Source: Acidobacteriota bacterium
GTDB lineage: Bacteria; Acidobacteriota; Blastocatellia; Pyrinomonadales; Pyrinomonadaceae
Direction of reading: 5' to 3'
DNA length: 64,000 bases
NCBI GenBank assembly: GCA_020199775.1
Contig: JAIVJZ010000041.1
Span: forward strand, 62,001-126,000
Positions within the stretch are counted from its first letter, which is position 1, and each line of letters begins with the position of its first letter. A program made the translations under genes and the position numbers. This document shows, one piece after another, positions 35,435 through 42,791 of this stretch. The notes under the pieces were generated by a model, which was not told the origin of the DNA, ran no database searches, and saw only the letters and a list, made by a program, of their open reading frames with translations.

Positions 35435-35697
35435 ACGCGGGTCGGGGTTGCTGCGTCTGCGCGCCGGTCGGCGCGGCGGCGCACCGATTCCCACTCGAAG
35501 GCCTGGCGCGCGCGCAAATTCTCGCGCGCGTCGGCGAGGAGCGTGACCAGTTCGTCGTCCCACAAGCCCGAAGGGCTGCTCGCGCGGCGCATTGATTCCA
35601 TGATCGAGATGTAGTCGAGCACCTCTTTGACTTCGGTGTCGGTTAGGGATTCGAGTTTGAACGCGAGGCGCTGACGTTCGGTGATTCGCTTAGCCAT
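35431..35697 (-). CDS. Small uncharacterised protein coupled to the HEAT-repeat gene
   Basis: 88 residues, not recognised. Helical, charged N-terminus (AKRITERQRLAFKLESLTDTEVKEVLDYISIMESM), then WDDELVTLLADARENLRARQAFEWESVRRR. The Shine-Dalgarno GGAGGAG lies 8 nt before ATG 35697, which decides this start over an in-frame ATG 5 codons upstream. It has no signal peptide although its coupled partner is exported. Confidence 0.7.
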   Translation of the reverse strand: MAKRITERQRLAFKLESLTDTEVKEVLDYISIMESMRRASSPSGLWDDELVTLLADARENLRARQAFEWESVRRRADRRADAATPTRV

Positions 35698-36130
35698 CTC
35701 TTGCTCCTCCATACTTGAGAAGCCGGACGGCCGGAAGCGCTTGTCAACTCGGAAGACGAGTCGGGCAGCGACGTTCGGGAGGCCGTCGGCTGATTGTGAT
35801 CGGCACGAGGTTGTTGTGTGCGAAAGCTGCTTTTATTCTCACCTGCAAGTCGTGTGTTGTCCCACCGGCGAGCCGCACGGCTCGCGTAATCAAGTTTTGG
35901 GGGAACGCAACTGAAGACGAGCCGCCGAGTAAAGACAGACGAGTCTTCGGCTCCTGCCGCCGTCTCGCGCGCAACTTAAGTACGATTGAACGAAGTTTGC
36001 TTATTTAACGACCCGCCTTTGGCCGCTGGAGGCGAAATATACACGAGACACACGTGAAGACGCAAGACTGTCTCGGCCGGCGACGGGCGCGGGCGGCCAA
36101 TCTCTCGGTCGCCCGCGAACTGTCGCCCGC
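35698..36130. other. Intergenic region, about 430 bp
   Basis: Holds the promoter area of the small-protein/HEAT operon and the 3' flank of the J-domain gene. Short inverted pieces are visible (GAGCCGCACGGCTC; GACGAGTC/GACTCGTC-like) but no known riboswitch core, tRNA or credible coding frame was recognised. Confidence 0.5.
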
Positions 36131-36931
36131 TCAATCAATCTTGGCGGCAATCATGTGCATCGTGTCGATGACGAGGACGGCGATAGGCGGGTAGAAAAGT
36201 AATTCGGGGCGGATTTGTGTGTCGTAGAGGAACGGGACTTCGGTCAAGATCGTGCTGTACATCTGCTCGCCGAGCAAGAGACCCGCGCCGAGACAGGCCA
36301 TGTAGCCGATGATGAGAAAACTCGAAGCGGCGAAGCGCGTGAATGGCTTGTCCGACCTGTCGGCCTCGTGCGTCACCGAGTCGTGGAGCGAACTCGGCTG
36401 GTAAGTGTAGCGGTTGAAGTATTCGCGCAGGCGCGAAACGAGATGCCACAGCCCGATCAAAAACAGGGTGAGCATCAGCGCGCGCCCCACGCCGCCGAAA
36501 AGTTGCCAGAAGCGCGGTTTGAACAGCGCCACGAAGAAGGTTGAGAGGAACAGAGAGACGGTGGTAAAGACGGCGCGTTGCATGGCGAAATTTTCGCGCC
36601 GCTCCGCCTCGATCAAATTGTCCACCACCCGATCCATGCGCGCCTGCGCGGCGACGCGACGCATCCGCCGCGCGTGCGGGTTGTCGGAATGCAGGAACGA
36701 TTCGCTCGCCTCGCCCGCCCGCTTGCGAAATTGATTGTCGTAGTGACTGCGCTCCTGCGGGTCGCTCAGCGTGCGGTAAGCCATCGCAATCAGGGCGAAT
36801 TCGCGCGCAGCTTTCTCCGAACCGCCGTTGAGGTCTGGGTGTCGCTGCCGCGCCAAGCGCCGATAAGCTGATTTGACTTCCGAGGCCGAGGCCGTCCGCT
36901 GGAGGCCTAAAATTTTGTAATAATCAACCAC
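36131..36931 (-). CDS. Membrane-anchored J-domain protein
   Basis: 266 residues. The N-terminal J domain (1-70) has VDYYKILGLQRTASASEVKSAYRRLARQRHPDLNGG with the HPD motif intact, so it should stimulate a DnaK partner. There is no Gly/Phe region or zinc finger. Four predicted transmembrane helices follow (VFTTVSLFLSTFFVALF, ALMLTLFLIGLWHLV, FLIIGYMACLGAGLLLG and LLFYPPIAVLVIDTMHMIA). It is a type III (DnaJC-like) co-chaperone tethering Hsp70 to the membrane; the client is unknown. Confidence 0.87.
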   Translation of the reverse strand: MVDYYKILGLQRTASASEVKSAYRRLARQRHPDLNGGSEKAAREFALIAMAYRTLSDPQERSHYDNQFRKRAGEASESFLHSDNPHARRMRRVAAQARMDRVVDNLIEAERRENFAMQRAVFTTVSLFLSTFFVALFKPRFWQLFGGVGRALMLTLFLIGLWHLVSRLREYFNRYTYQPSSLHDSVTHEADRSDKPFTRFAASSFLIIGYMACLGAGLLLGEQMYSTILTEVPFLYDTQIRPELLFYPPIAVLVIDTMHMIAAKID

Positions 36932-37111
36932 TGCGCTTTATCCCGTACTCCGTAAAAGCCAGCGTGAAAGCGCACACAACTTTGGCGCGCTCCGGGCAGG
37001 AAGGTTAAACCCGTAGCGACACTATAACATTTTCCGGCAAATACGTCCTGCGGGAAAATGTCGAATCCAAGCGTGAAAGAAATGTCGGGAGTGTGAAAAA
37101 GTGGAAAGAGG

Positions 37112-37193
37112 AAGTCAAAGGGGCGGGTGCTTTACCTCGGGCGGCCACCGAGTGGGCAAGGACAGTTATTTGTGAATCCGTCCCCTTTGACTT
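37112..37193. repeat. REP/MITE-like element with 12-bp terminal inverted repeats
   Basis: Arms AAGTCAAAGGGG and CCCCTTTGACTT bound 58 nt that contain a second small hairpin (CTCGG ... CCGAG). Size and structure resemble a REPIN or a small MITE. No second copy was seen in the window. Confidence 0.55.
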
Positions 37194-37287
37194 GGCACAT
37201 TTACAAGTGCAATGTATATGCCAGACCCAGACAATACCAGAATTATCGGAAAATGCAAGTTTCCTTGCAACTTCTGATAACTACAAT

Positions 37288-37324
37288 GTCTACAAAAGTA
37301 GACGCCTTGTCTACTTTTGTAGAC
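37288..37324. promoter_or_regulatory. Double palindromic operator-like element
   Basis: Two 16-bp perfect palindromes, GTCTAC-AAAA-GTAGAC and GTCTAC-TTTT-GTAGAC, separated by GCCTT. The whole is itself a perfect 16-bp-arm inverted repeat. Four alternating hexamer half-sites 4-5 nt apart look like a repressor operator; the TAC(A)/(T)GTA core recalls BlaI/MecI/CopY sites. No regulator gene is adjacent. It could alternatively be a hairpin in RNA. Confidence 0.55.
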
Positions 37325-37399
37325 GCCGCCCTTAAATGAACCGCCTGTTTATGACTCCACCAATCGCTTTGAGACTTTATGTTGCATTAATTCGACAAG

Positions 37400-37442
37400 C
37401 AAAATAAGTAGAGGCCGCGCGGAGAACAACCGCGCGGCCTCT
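37400..37442 (-). terminator. Rho-independent terminator of the pepA operon
   Basis: 13-bp GC-rich stem (37410-37422 / 37430-37442), loop AGAACAA, followed on the minus strand by ACTTATTTTG. Confidence 0.85.
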
Positions 37443-37481
37443 GTGTTCGAGCAATCAACGATAGTTCCCTTCGGTCGTGTG

Positions 37482-39047
37482 TTAAGACTTTTCGCCTTTG
37501 CCGCCGGAGGAGGCGCGTGCGGTGCGCTCGATCAAATTGAGCAGGGTTCGCACGGCGACGCCCGTCGGCCCCTTCGAGCGGTATGGCTTGGCGTCGTCGC
37601 CCCACGCCGTCCCCGCGATGTCCAGGTGCGCCCACGAAATGCCGTCGGCAAACTCTTTGAGGAAGGCCGCCGCCGTGATCGTTCCGGCCTTGCGCCCGCC
37701 GACGTTCTTGATGTCCGCGATGTCCGACTTGATCTGGCGCGTGTATTCTTTATCCAACGGCAACTGCCAGAGTTTCTCGCCGACCTCTCTGCCCGCCGCG
37801 ATCACTTCGTCGATCAACTCCTGATCCGTACCGAGAATTCCCGTATTGACATCACCGAGCGCGATGGAGACCGCGCCCGTCAGCGTCGCAAGATCGACGA
37901 TCTGCGTCGCGCCGAGTTTCCGTGCGTAGGCGATGGCGTCGGCCAGAATCAGGCGGCCTTCGGCGTCTGTGTTGATGACTTCGATAGTTTTGCCCGACAT
38001 GGCGCGCACCACGTCGCCCGGCTTGGTGGCCTTCCCCGAAGGCAAATTCTCCGTCGCGGGCACGACGCCCAAAAGCGGCATCGGCGGCTTCAACTGCGCC
38101 ACCGCGCGCATCACGCCGAGCACCGTCGCGCCGCCCGTCATGTCGTACTTCATCAGCTCCATGTTCTCGCCCGGCTTGATCGAGATGCCGCCCGAATCGA
38201 ACGTCACGCCCTTGCCGACGAAGGCGAGCAAGCCTTCGCCGCCGCCCACAACTTTGCCGCCACCGTCTGCGCCGCCGGTAAATCCTTCGGGCGTGTACTT
38301 CAAGACGATCAACGCCGGAGGCTCTTCCGAACCGCGTGCCACGCTCAGGAGCGACCCCATCCCCTCGCCTTCCATGCGCGCTTGATCCAGCACATCGACT
38401 TCCAACCCGAACTCGCTCGCAATCGCGCGCGCGCGCTCGGCCATGATCGTCGGCGTCATGTACGCGCCGGGTTCGTTGGCGAGGTCGCGCGTGAAGTTGA
38501 CGGACTCGCCGATGATGCGTCCGCGCTCCGCGCCGCGCCGGAGCACATCCTCGCTCGCGCCTTGCGTCATGATGACGAGCCGCTCGATGGTGCGCTCCTC
38601 TTTCTCGGAGGTGCGATATTTGTCCGGCTCAAACAGCGCCATCAGGACGCCTTCGACGGCCACCGCCGCGGAACGCTCCGCATCGGCCTCCGCCCCGCGT
38701 GTGATCAACCCCACGGTTTTGACGCTTCGGGCGCGCAACGCGCGCGCCGCCGTCCCGGCCATTTGCGACACCTGCGCCGCCCCGTAACCGTCGCGCTCGC
38801 CGACGCCGACGAGCAGCAGCCGCTTTGCCTTCAGGTCGCCGCGCCCCTCGCCGAGATGCACATAGACGGTTTCGCCCTCTTTGCCCTTGAGTTCTTCCGA
38901 CTCGATGACGGACTTGATGAGGCCGCCCGTCGCCGCGTCCAATTCTTGCAGGAAGCCCTCGTGCGCTTGTTCGTCTTTGAAAACCGCCACGACGAGAGCT
39001 TGCACGTCAGCATCGCCCACACGCCCGGTGCTCACTTGAATATCCAT
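37482..39047 (-). CDS. pepA: Leucyl aminopeptidase (M17)
   Basis: 521 residues. Cytosolic two-metal aminopeptidase removing N-terminal residues. The C-terminal catalytic domain shows VGKGVTFDSGGISIKPG (metal-binding Asp and Lys), the signature NTDAEGRLILADA and ATLTGAVSIALG. The N-terminal macro-like domain (1-180) is typical. The family also includes DNA-binding PepA in XerCD systems. It is the last gene of a run cinA-plsY-gpsA-smpB-pepA and is followed by a strong terminator. Confidence 0.94.
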   Translation of the reverse strand: MDIQVSTGRVGDADVQALVVAVFKDEQAHEGFLQELDAATGGLIKSVIESEELKGKEGETVYVHLGEGRGDLKAKRLLLVGVGERDGYGAAQVSQMAGTAARALRARSVKTVGLITRGAEADAERSAAVAVEGVLMALFEPDKYRTSEKEERTIERLVIMTQGASEDVLRRGAERGRIIGESVNFTRDLANEPGAYMTPTIMAERARAIASEFGLEVDVLDQARMEGEGMGSLLSVARGSEEPPALIVLKYTPEGFTGGADGGGKVVGGGEGLLAFVGKGVTFDSGGISIKPGENMELMKYDMTGGATVLGVMRAVAQLKPPMPLLGVVPATENLPSGKATKPGDVVRAMSGKTIEVINTDAEGRLILADAIAYARKLGATQIVDLATLTGAVSIALGDVNTGILGTDQELIDEVIAAGREVGEKLWQLPLDKEYTRQIKSDIADIKNVGGRKAGTITAAAFLKEFADGISWAHLDIAGTAWGDDAKPYRSKGPTGVAVRTLLNLIERTARASSGGKGEKS

Positions 39048-39066
39048 TTGAACTTTTATCTCCTGA

Positions 39067-39534
39067 TTAACGATTGCGCTCTTTTAATTGCGCCTGCGTC
39101 TCGCGGTCAACCGTCCGGCGCATCTCCGACTCGCGCTTGTCATAAAGTTTTTTGCCGCGCGCCACGCCGATTTCAAACTTGACCCGCCCCCTTTTCACAT
39201 AGACCCGCGTGACGACGAGCGTCATGCCCTTGACCGTCGCCTCCTGCTCCAGTTTATCTATCTCACGCCGGTGTAACAAAAGTTTCCGCGTGCGCGTGGC
39301 TTCGTGATTATCGCGATTGCCGTAAGCATACGGCGAAATGTGCGCATTAAACAACCACGCCTCGCCGTCGCGCACGGCGACGTAAGATTCCTTCAACTGA
39401 ATCTGCCCGGCGCGGACGCTTTTGACTTCCGTGCCCTTGAAAACCACGCCCGCCTCGTAAGTGTTCAGAATATGATATTCGTGATACGCCGCGCGGTTCG
39501 TCAACAACACTTTTACTTCATCTGCTTCTGCCAT
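39067..39534 (-). CDS. smpB: SsrA-binding protein SmpB
   Basis: 155 residues. Binds tmRNA and delivers it to stalled ribosomes. Motifs LLTNRAAYHEYHILNTYEAGVVFKGTEVKSVRAG and NAHISPYAYGNRDNHEATRTRKLLLHRREI are diagnostic. The basic C-terminal tail GKKLYDKRESEMRRTVDRE, which enters the decoding centre, is present. No ssrA gene was found in the window. Confidence 0.96.
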   Translation of the reverse strand: MAEADEVKVLLTNRAAYHEYHILNTYEAGVVFKGTEVKSVRAGQIQLKESYVAVRDGEAWLFNAHISPYAYGNRDNHEATRTRKLLLHRREIDKLEQEATVKGMTLVVTRVYVKRGRVKFEIGVARGKKLYDKRESEMRRTVDRETQAQLKERNR

Positions 39535-39572
39535 CTTCCAAACTTTCCCGCGCGCCCGACCTTATGCCCGCG

Positions 39573-40589
39573 TCACAAATTCATGCCCGCGAACTCGCCG
39601 CGCAAAGGCCGCGCCATTAACTCGTCGGCCGCCGCGCGCGCGCTTTTGCCCTCGTATAATACCGCATGAACTTGCTCGGTGATCGGCATCTCGATCCGGC
39701 GGCTCTCGGCCAGCAACTTCACCGCACGCGTCGTGCGCACGCCTTCCGCGACTTCGCGCATCCCACTCAAAATCTCTTCGAGCGCGCGGCCGCGCCCCAA
39801 CTCCTGTCCGACGTAACGATTGCGCGACAACGTCCCCGTGCAGGTCAACACCAGATCGCCCAAGCCCGCCAGCCCCGCCAGTGTCTCGACGCGCCCGCCC
39901 TCGCAGAGCGCCAGACGCGTGATTTCGGCCAAGCCCCTCGTGATCAAAGCCGCAATGCTGTTCGTGCCCAACCCCAGCCCGGAAACCATGCCCGCCGCCA
40001 GCGCGATGACGTTCTTCACCGCGCCGCCGAGTTCCGTCCCGGCCAGATCGCCGTTTGTGTAGACGCGAAAATTTTCAAAACTCAATGCCGCCTGCACGGC
40101 CAGCGTGGCGTGCGCGTCGTAACCGGCGGCGACGACGGCGGTCGGGTGTCCCGCCGCCACCTCCTGCGCGAACGACGGCCCCGACAGGCACACGAAGCGC
40201 GCGGCAAACTCTTTGCCCAGAACTTCGCCCGCCACTTCCGACATGCGCTGTCCCGTTTTGATCTCGATGCCCTTCGTCGCGCTGACGAGCACGACTTCGG
40301 CGCGCAACTCGCCCGTCATCCGTTCCAACAACTCGCGCGTCGCGTGCGACGGCGCAGCCAGAATCACGATCCGCGCATCGCGCACGGCCTCGTCCAACTC
40401 GCCCGTCGCCCGCACGTCCCCCACGATCTCGTGCGCGGGCAGGTAAACGTCGTTCACGCGTCGTTCGTTGATCCCGGCGACGACTTCCCCGTTGCGCGAC
40501 CACAACTTCACGCCGTGCCCCGCCCGCCCGGCCACCAAGCCCAGCGCCGTGCCCCAGCCGCCCGCACCGATGATCGCGATGTGAGACAT
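39573..40589 (-). CDS. gpsA: Glycerol-3-phosphate dehydrogenase [NAD(P)+]
   Basis: 338 residues. Makes sn-glycerol-3-phosphate for phospholipids. Nucleotide-binding IIGAGGWGTALG at the N-terminus, SATKGIE, LSGPSFAQEVAAGHPT, the catalytic Lys in ELGGAVKNVIALAAGMVSGLGLGTN, and GLAGLGDLVLTCTG. PlsY, encoded just upstream on the same strand, uses its product, so the two genes form a lipid-precursor pair. Confidence 0.95.
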   Translation of the reverse strand: MSHIAIIGAGGWGTALGLVAGRAGHGVKLWSRNGEVVAGINERRVNDVYLPAHEIVGDVRATGELDEAVRDARIVILAAPSHATRELLERMTGELRAEVVLVSATKGIEIKTGQRMSEVAGEVLGKEFAARFVCLSGPSFAQEVAAGHPTAVVAAGYDAHATLAVQAALSFENFRVYTNGDLAGTELGGAVKNVIALAAGMVSGLGLGTNSIAALITRGLAEITRLALCEGGRVETLAGLAGLGDLVLTCTGTLSRNRYVGQELGRGRALEEILSGMREVAEGVRTTRAVKLLAESRRIEMPITEQVHAVLYEGKSARAAADELMARPLRGEFAGMNL

Positions 40590-40594
40590 AATTC

Positions 40595-40679
40595 AAACGA
40601 TGAACGCGGAACGATGAGCGATGAACTGACAGTTAATTGCTTTTACTTCATCGTTCATCGTTCCTGCTTCATCATTTCA
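40595..40679. repeat. Inverted repeat with ACGATGA heptamer units
   Basis: Left arm of ACGATGA/GCGATGA variants, right arm TTCATCGTTCATCGTTCC. It fills the gap between plsY and gpsA and covers the last codons of plsY, which end in SKLK. Confidence 0.75.
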
Positions 40680-41286
40680 GCTTACTCTCCGTGCCGTTCA
40701 ACAGCCTGCCGATGTTGGCGCGGTGCGTGAAGATAATGAGCGCGCCGCCCGCGACTGCAACCGCCATCACGGGGGTGACGATTGAGTCCGGGTTTCCTGC
40801 GCCACTTAAGAGCCAGATGAACAGGGGCAGCGCCGCCGCCGCCGTAATTGAACCGAGCGAGACGTAGCGCGTCGCCCACACGACGGCGAGAAAGACCGGA
40901 GCGGCGAGCGCGACCGCCGCGGGCGTCAAACTCAGGAACACGCCGAGGCCGGTCGCCACGCCTTTGCCGCCGCGAAATTTCAACCAGACCGGGAAGATGT
41001 GCCCGGCGACGACGGCTATCGAAGCGATTGCCACCAACCAGTTGACGCCGAAGTCCGGGGCGAGCAGCCAGCGCGCGAGCAGCGCGACGAGCGCACCCTT
41101 CGCCGCGTCTAACACGAGCGTCAACACGCCCGCGCCCTTGCCCGCGCGGCGCGTCACGTTGGTCGCGCCCGTCCCGCCCGAACCCGTCTCCCGCACGTCG
41201 CCGCCGCCTCTCGCGTAGACGATCAAATATCCGAAAGGGATCGAGCCGACAAGATACGCGGCGACAATAGAGAGCGCAGGCAACAA
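40672..41286 (-). CDS. plsY: Glycerol-3-phosphate acyltransferase PlsY
   Basis: 204 residues. Transfers acyl from acyl-phosphate to glycerol-3-phosphate, the first membrane step of phospholipid synthesis. The three loop motifs are visible: GSIPFGYLI, GSGGTGATNVTR and FRGGKGVATGLGVFLSL; five or six transmembrane helices. Upstream of gpsA. Confidence 0.94.
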   Translation of the reverse strand: MLPALSIVAAYLVGSIPFGYLIVYARGGGDVRETGSGGTGATNVTRRAGKGAGVLTLVLDAAKGALVALLARWLLAPDFGVNWLVAIASIAVVAGHIFPVWLKFRGGKGVATGLGVFLSLTPAAVALAAPVFLAVVWATRYVSLGSITAAAALPLFIWLLSGAGNPDSIVTPVMAVAVAGGALIIFTHRANIGRLLNGTESKLK

Positions 41287-41405
41287 CGTGACATCACTCC
41301 GCGACAGCGCGAAACATCAGTGGACGAGCGAACGGCGACTATAGCAACCTGCCGGAAGGCGCGGCAAGTGTGGAGGAGCGCAGCGTGTGACGGGGAGAGT
41401 TAATT

Positions 41406-42641
41406 TCAGATGAGACGGCGGCGCAGGAGGTCGAGCGCGGCCTGCGAGGCTCGCCAGCGGATAAGTTGGCGGTCGCCGGGGAGGAGCAGTTTGCGGTGCT
41501 CCGTGTGCGCGTCGTCGGAGAGCGCGATGTAGACGAGGCCGACGGGTTTGTCTTCCGTGCCGCCGCCCGGCCCGGCGACCCCCGTGACACTGAGGCCGAA
41601 GTCAGTGCCCGCGCGTTCGCGCACGCCTTCGGCCATCGCCTCGGCGACCGCGCCGCTCACCGCGCCGTACTCCGCGATCAAGTCCGACGGCACGCCGAGC
41701 AGGCGCACCTTCGCGTCGTTGGAATAACTCACGACGCCTTCCATGAAATAGGCGGACGACCCCGGCACCTCCGTCAGCCTCTGCGCGATGAGACCGCCCG
41801 TGCAACTTTCGGCGACCGCGAGGGTGAAGCCGTTCACGGCCAGACGCAGGCCGATGATCTCTTCCATCTGCTCGCCGCGAAAGGCAAAGATCGCGTCGCC
41901 GAGTCGTTCTTCGATCTGCCCGGCCAGCCCGTCGAGCAGCAGTTCCGCTTCCTGCTCCGTCTTGCCTTGCGCGGTCAGGTGAATTTCGATCTCGCTGCGG
42001 TTGAAGAGGATCGTCGTCTGCGGATTTTTGTACTGCGTGTAGACCGGCGCGATGCGTTCGTCAACCGCCGACTCGCCTAAGCCCGACACGCGCAACACGC
42101 GGCGCGCGACGCGCACGTCGCCGGCTTTCGCCGTGAGCCTCTCGCTGACGTGCGTCTCGTACATCGGGCGCATCTCGCGCGGCGGGCCGGGCAAGAGGAT
42201 GACGGCGCGCCCTTCGTGTTCGAGATACATGCCGGGGGCTGAGCCGTGCGGGTTCTCCAACACCTCCGCGCCTTCGATGATCATCGCCTGCCGCGCGTTG
42301 ATCTCCGGCATCTTGCGACCCCAGCGCATGAACTTGTCGCGGATCGCGTCGAGCACCGCTTCGTTCAGGACGAGACGCCGGCTCATGGCGCGCGCGGCGA
42401 TCTTGCGCGTGATGTCGTCCTCGGTCGGCCCCAGACCGCCCGTGGTGATGACGACCCGCGAGCGGCGCAGCGCGTCCTTGATCGCCTCTTCGAGACGCGC
42501 GTCGTCGTCGCCGACGATGGTCTTGAGTTTGACTTCGATGCCGACGGCATTGAGTTTCTCGGTCAGCCACAGGCTATTCGTGTCGGCGCGATCCGGCGTC
42601 AACAGTTCGGAGCCGATGGCGATGATTTCAGCGGTGAGCAT
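41406..42641 (-). CDS. cinA: CinA family protein (nicotinamide-nucleotide amidohydrolase / ADP-ribose pyrophosphatase)
   Basis: 411 residues, full-length two-domain CinA. N-terminal MoaB/COG1058 domain: AEIIAIGSELLTPDRADTNS and VITTGGLGPTEDDITRK. C-terminal PncC-like amidase domain: LAVAESCTGGLIAQRLTEVPGSSAYF and GVAGPGGGTEDKPVGLVYIA. It recycles NMN to NaMN and handles damaged pyridine nucleotides. It lies in the lipid/housekeeping run without an obvious functional link. Confidence 0.94.
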   Translation of the reverse strand: MLTAEIIAIGSELLTPDRADTNSLWLTEKLNAVGIEVKLKTIVGDDDARLEEAIKDALRRSRVVITTGGLGPTEDDITRKIAARAMSRRLVLNEAVLDAIRDKFMRWGRKMPEINARQAMIIEGAEVLENPHGSAPGMYLEHEGRAVILLPGPPREMRPMYETHVSERLTAKAGDVRVARRVLRVSGLGESAVDERIAPVYTQYKNPQTTILFNRSEIEIHLTAQGKTEQEAELLLDGLAGQIEERLGDAIFAFRGEQMEEIIGLRLAVNGFTLAVAESCTGGLIAQRLTEVPGSSAYFMEGVVSYSNDAKVRLLGVPSDLIAEYGAVSGAVAEAMAEGVRERAGTDFGLSVTGVAGPGGGTEDKPVGLVYIALSDDAHTEHRKLLLPGDRQLIRWRASQAALDLLRRRLI

Positions 42642-42683
42642 GGGTTTATCAAGTTACGGGCGACGGGCTTCAGCGGAGAATAT

Positions 42684-42775
42684 CTCACGCAAAGGCGCAA
42701 AGGCGCAAAGGAAGACATAAAGCAGTACAAAATTTCTTCAAGTCTTTCTTTGCGCCTTTGCGCCTTTGCGTGAAA
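42684..42775. repeat. Inverted repeat of GCGCAAAG octamers
   Basis: Three tandem GCGCAAAG-type units on the left, three CTTTGCGC units on the right, loop about 30 nt. Related to 19979-20069. Confidence 0.85.
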
Positions 42776-42791
42776 TGTATTTTAAGACACT

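Larger units (their letters stand above)
36932..37481. other. Gene-free region of 550 bp with two palindromic elements
   Basis: AT-richer than its surroundings. Short frames inside have no family resemblance and cross the palindromes. It holds a hairpin element at 37112-37193, a double palindrome at 37288-37324 and the pepA terminator at 37410-37442. Confidence 0.7.

Noticed and set aside
35698..36130. Possible riboswitch in the AT-richer intergenic region
   Set aside because: Small dyads are visible but no conserved core of any riboswitch class I know could be matched, and it is not clearly in a leader.
37182..37210. Second sigma-54 site at TTGGCAC near 37193
   Set aside because: The -12 TTGC element is missing at the required distance.
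37093..37339. Short open frames in the gene-free region before pepA
   Set aside because: They traverse the REPIN-like and double-palindrome elements and lack ribosome-binding sites.
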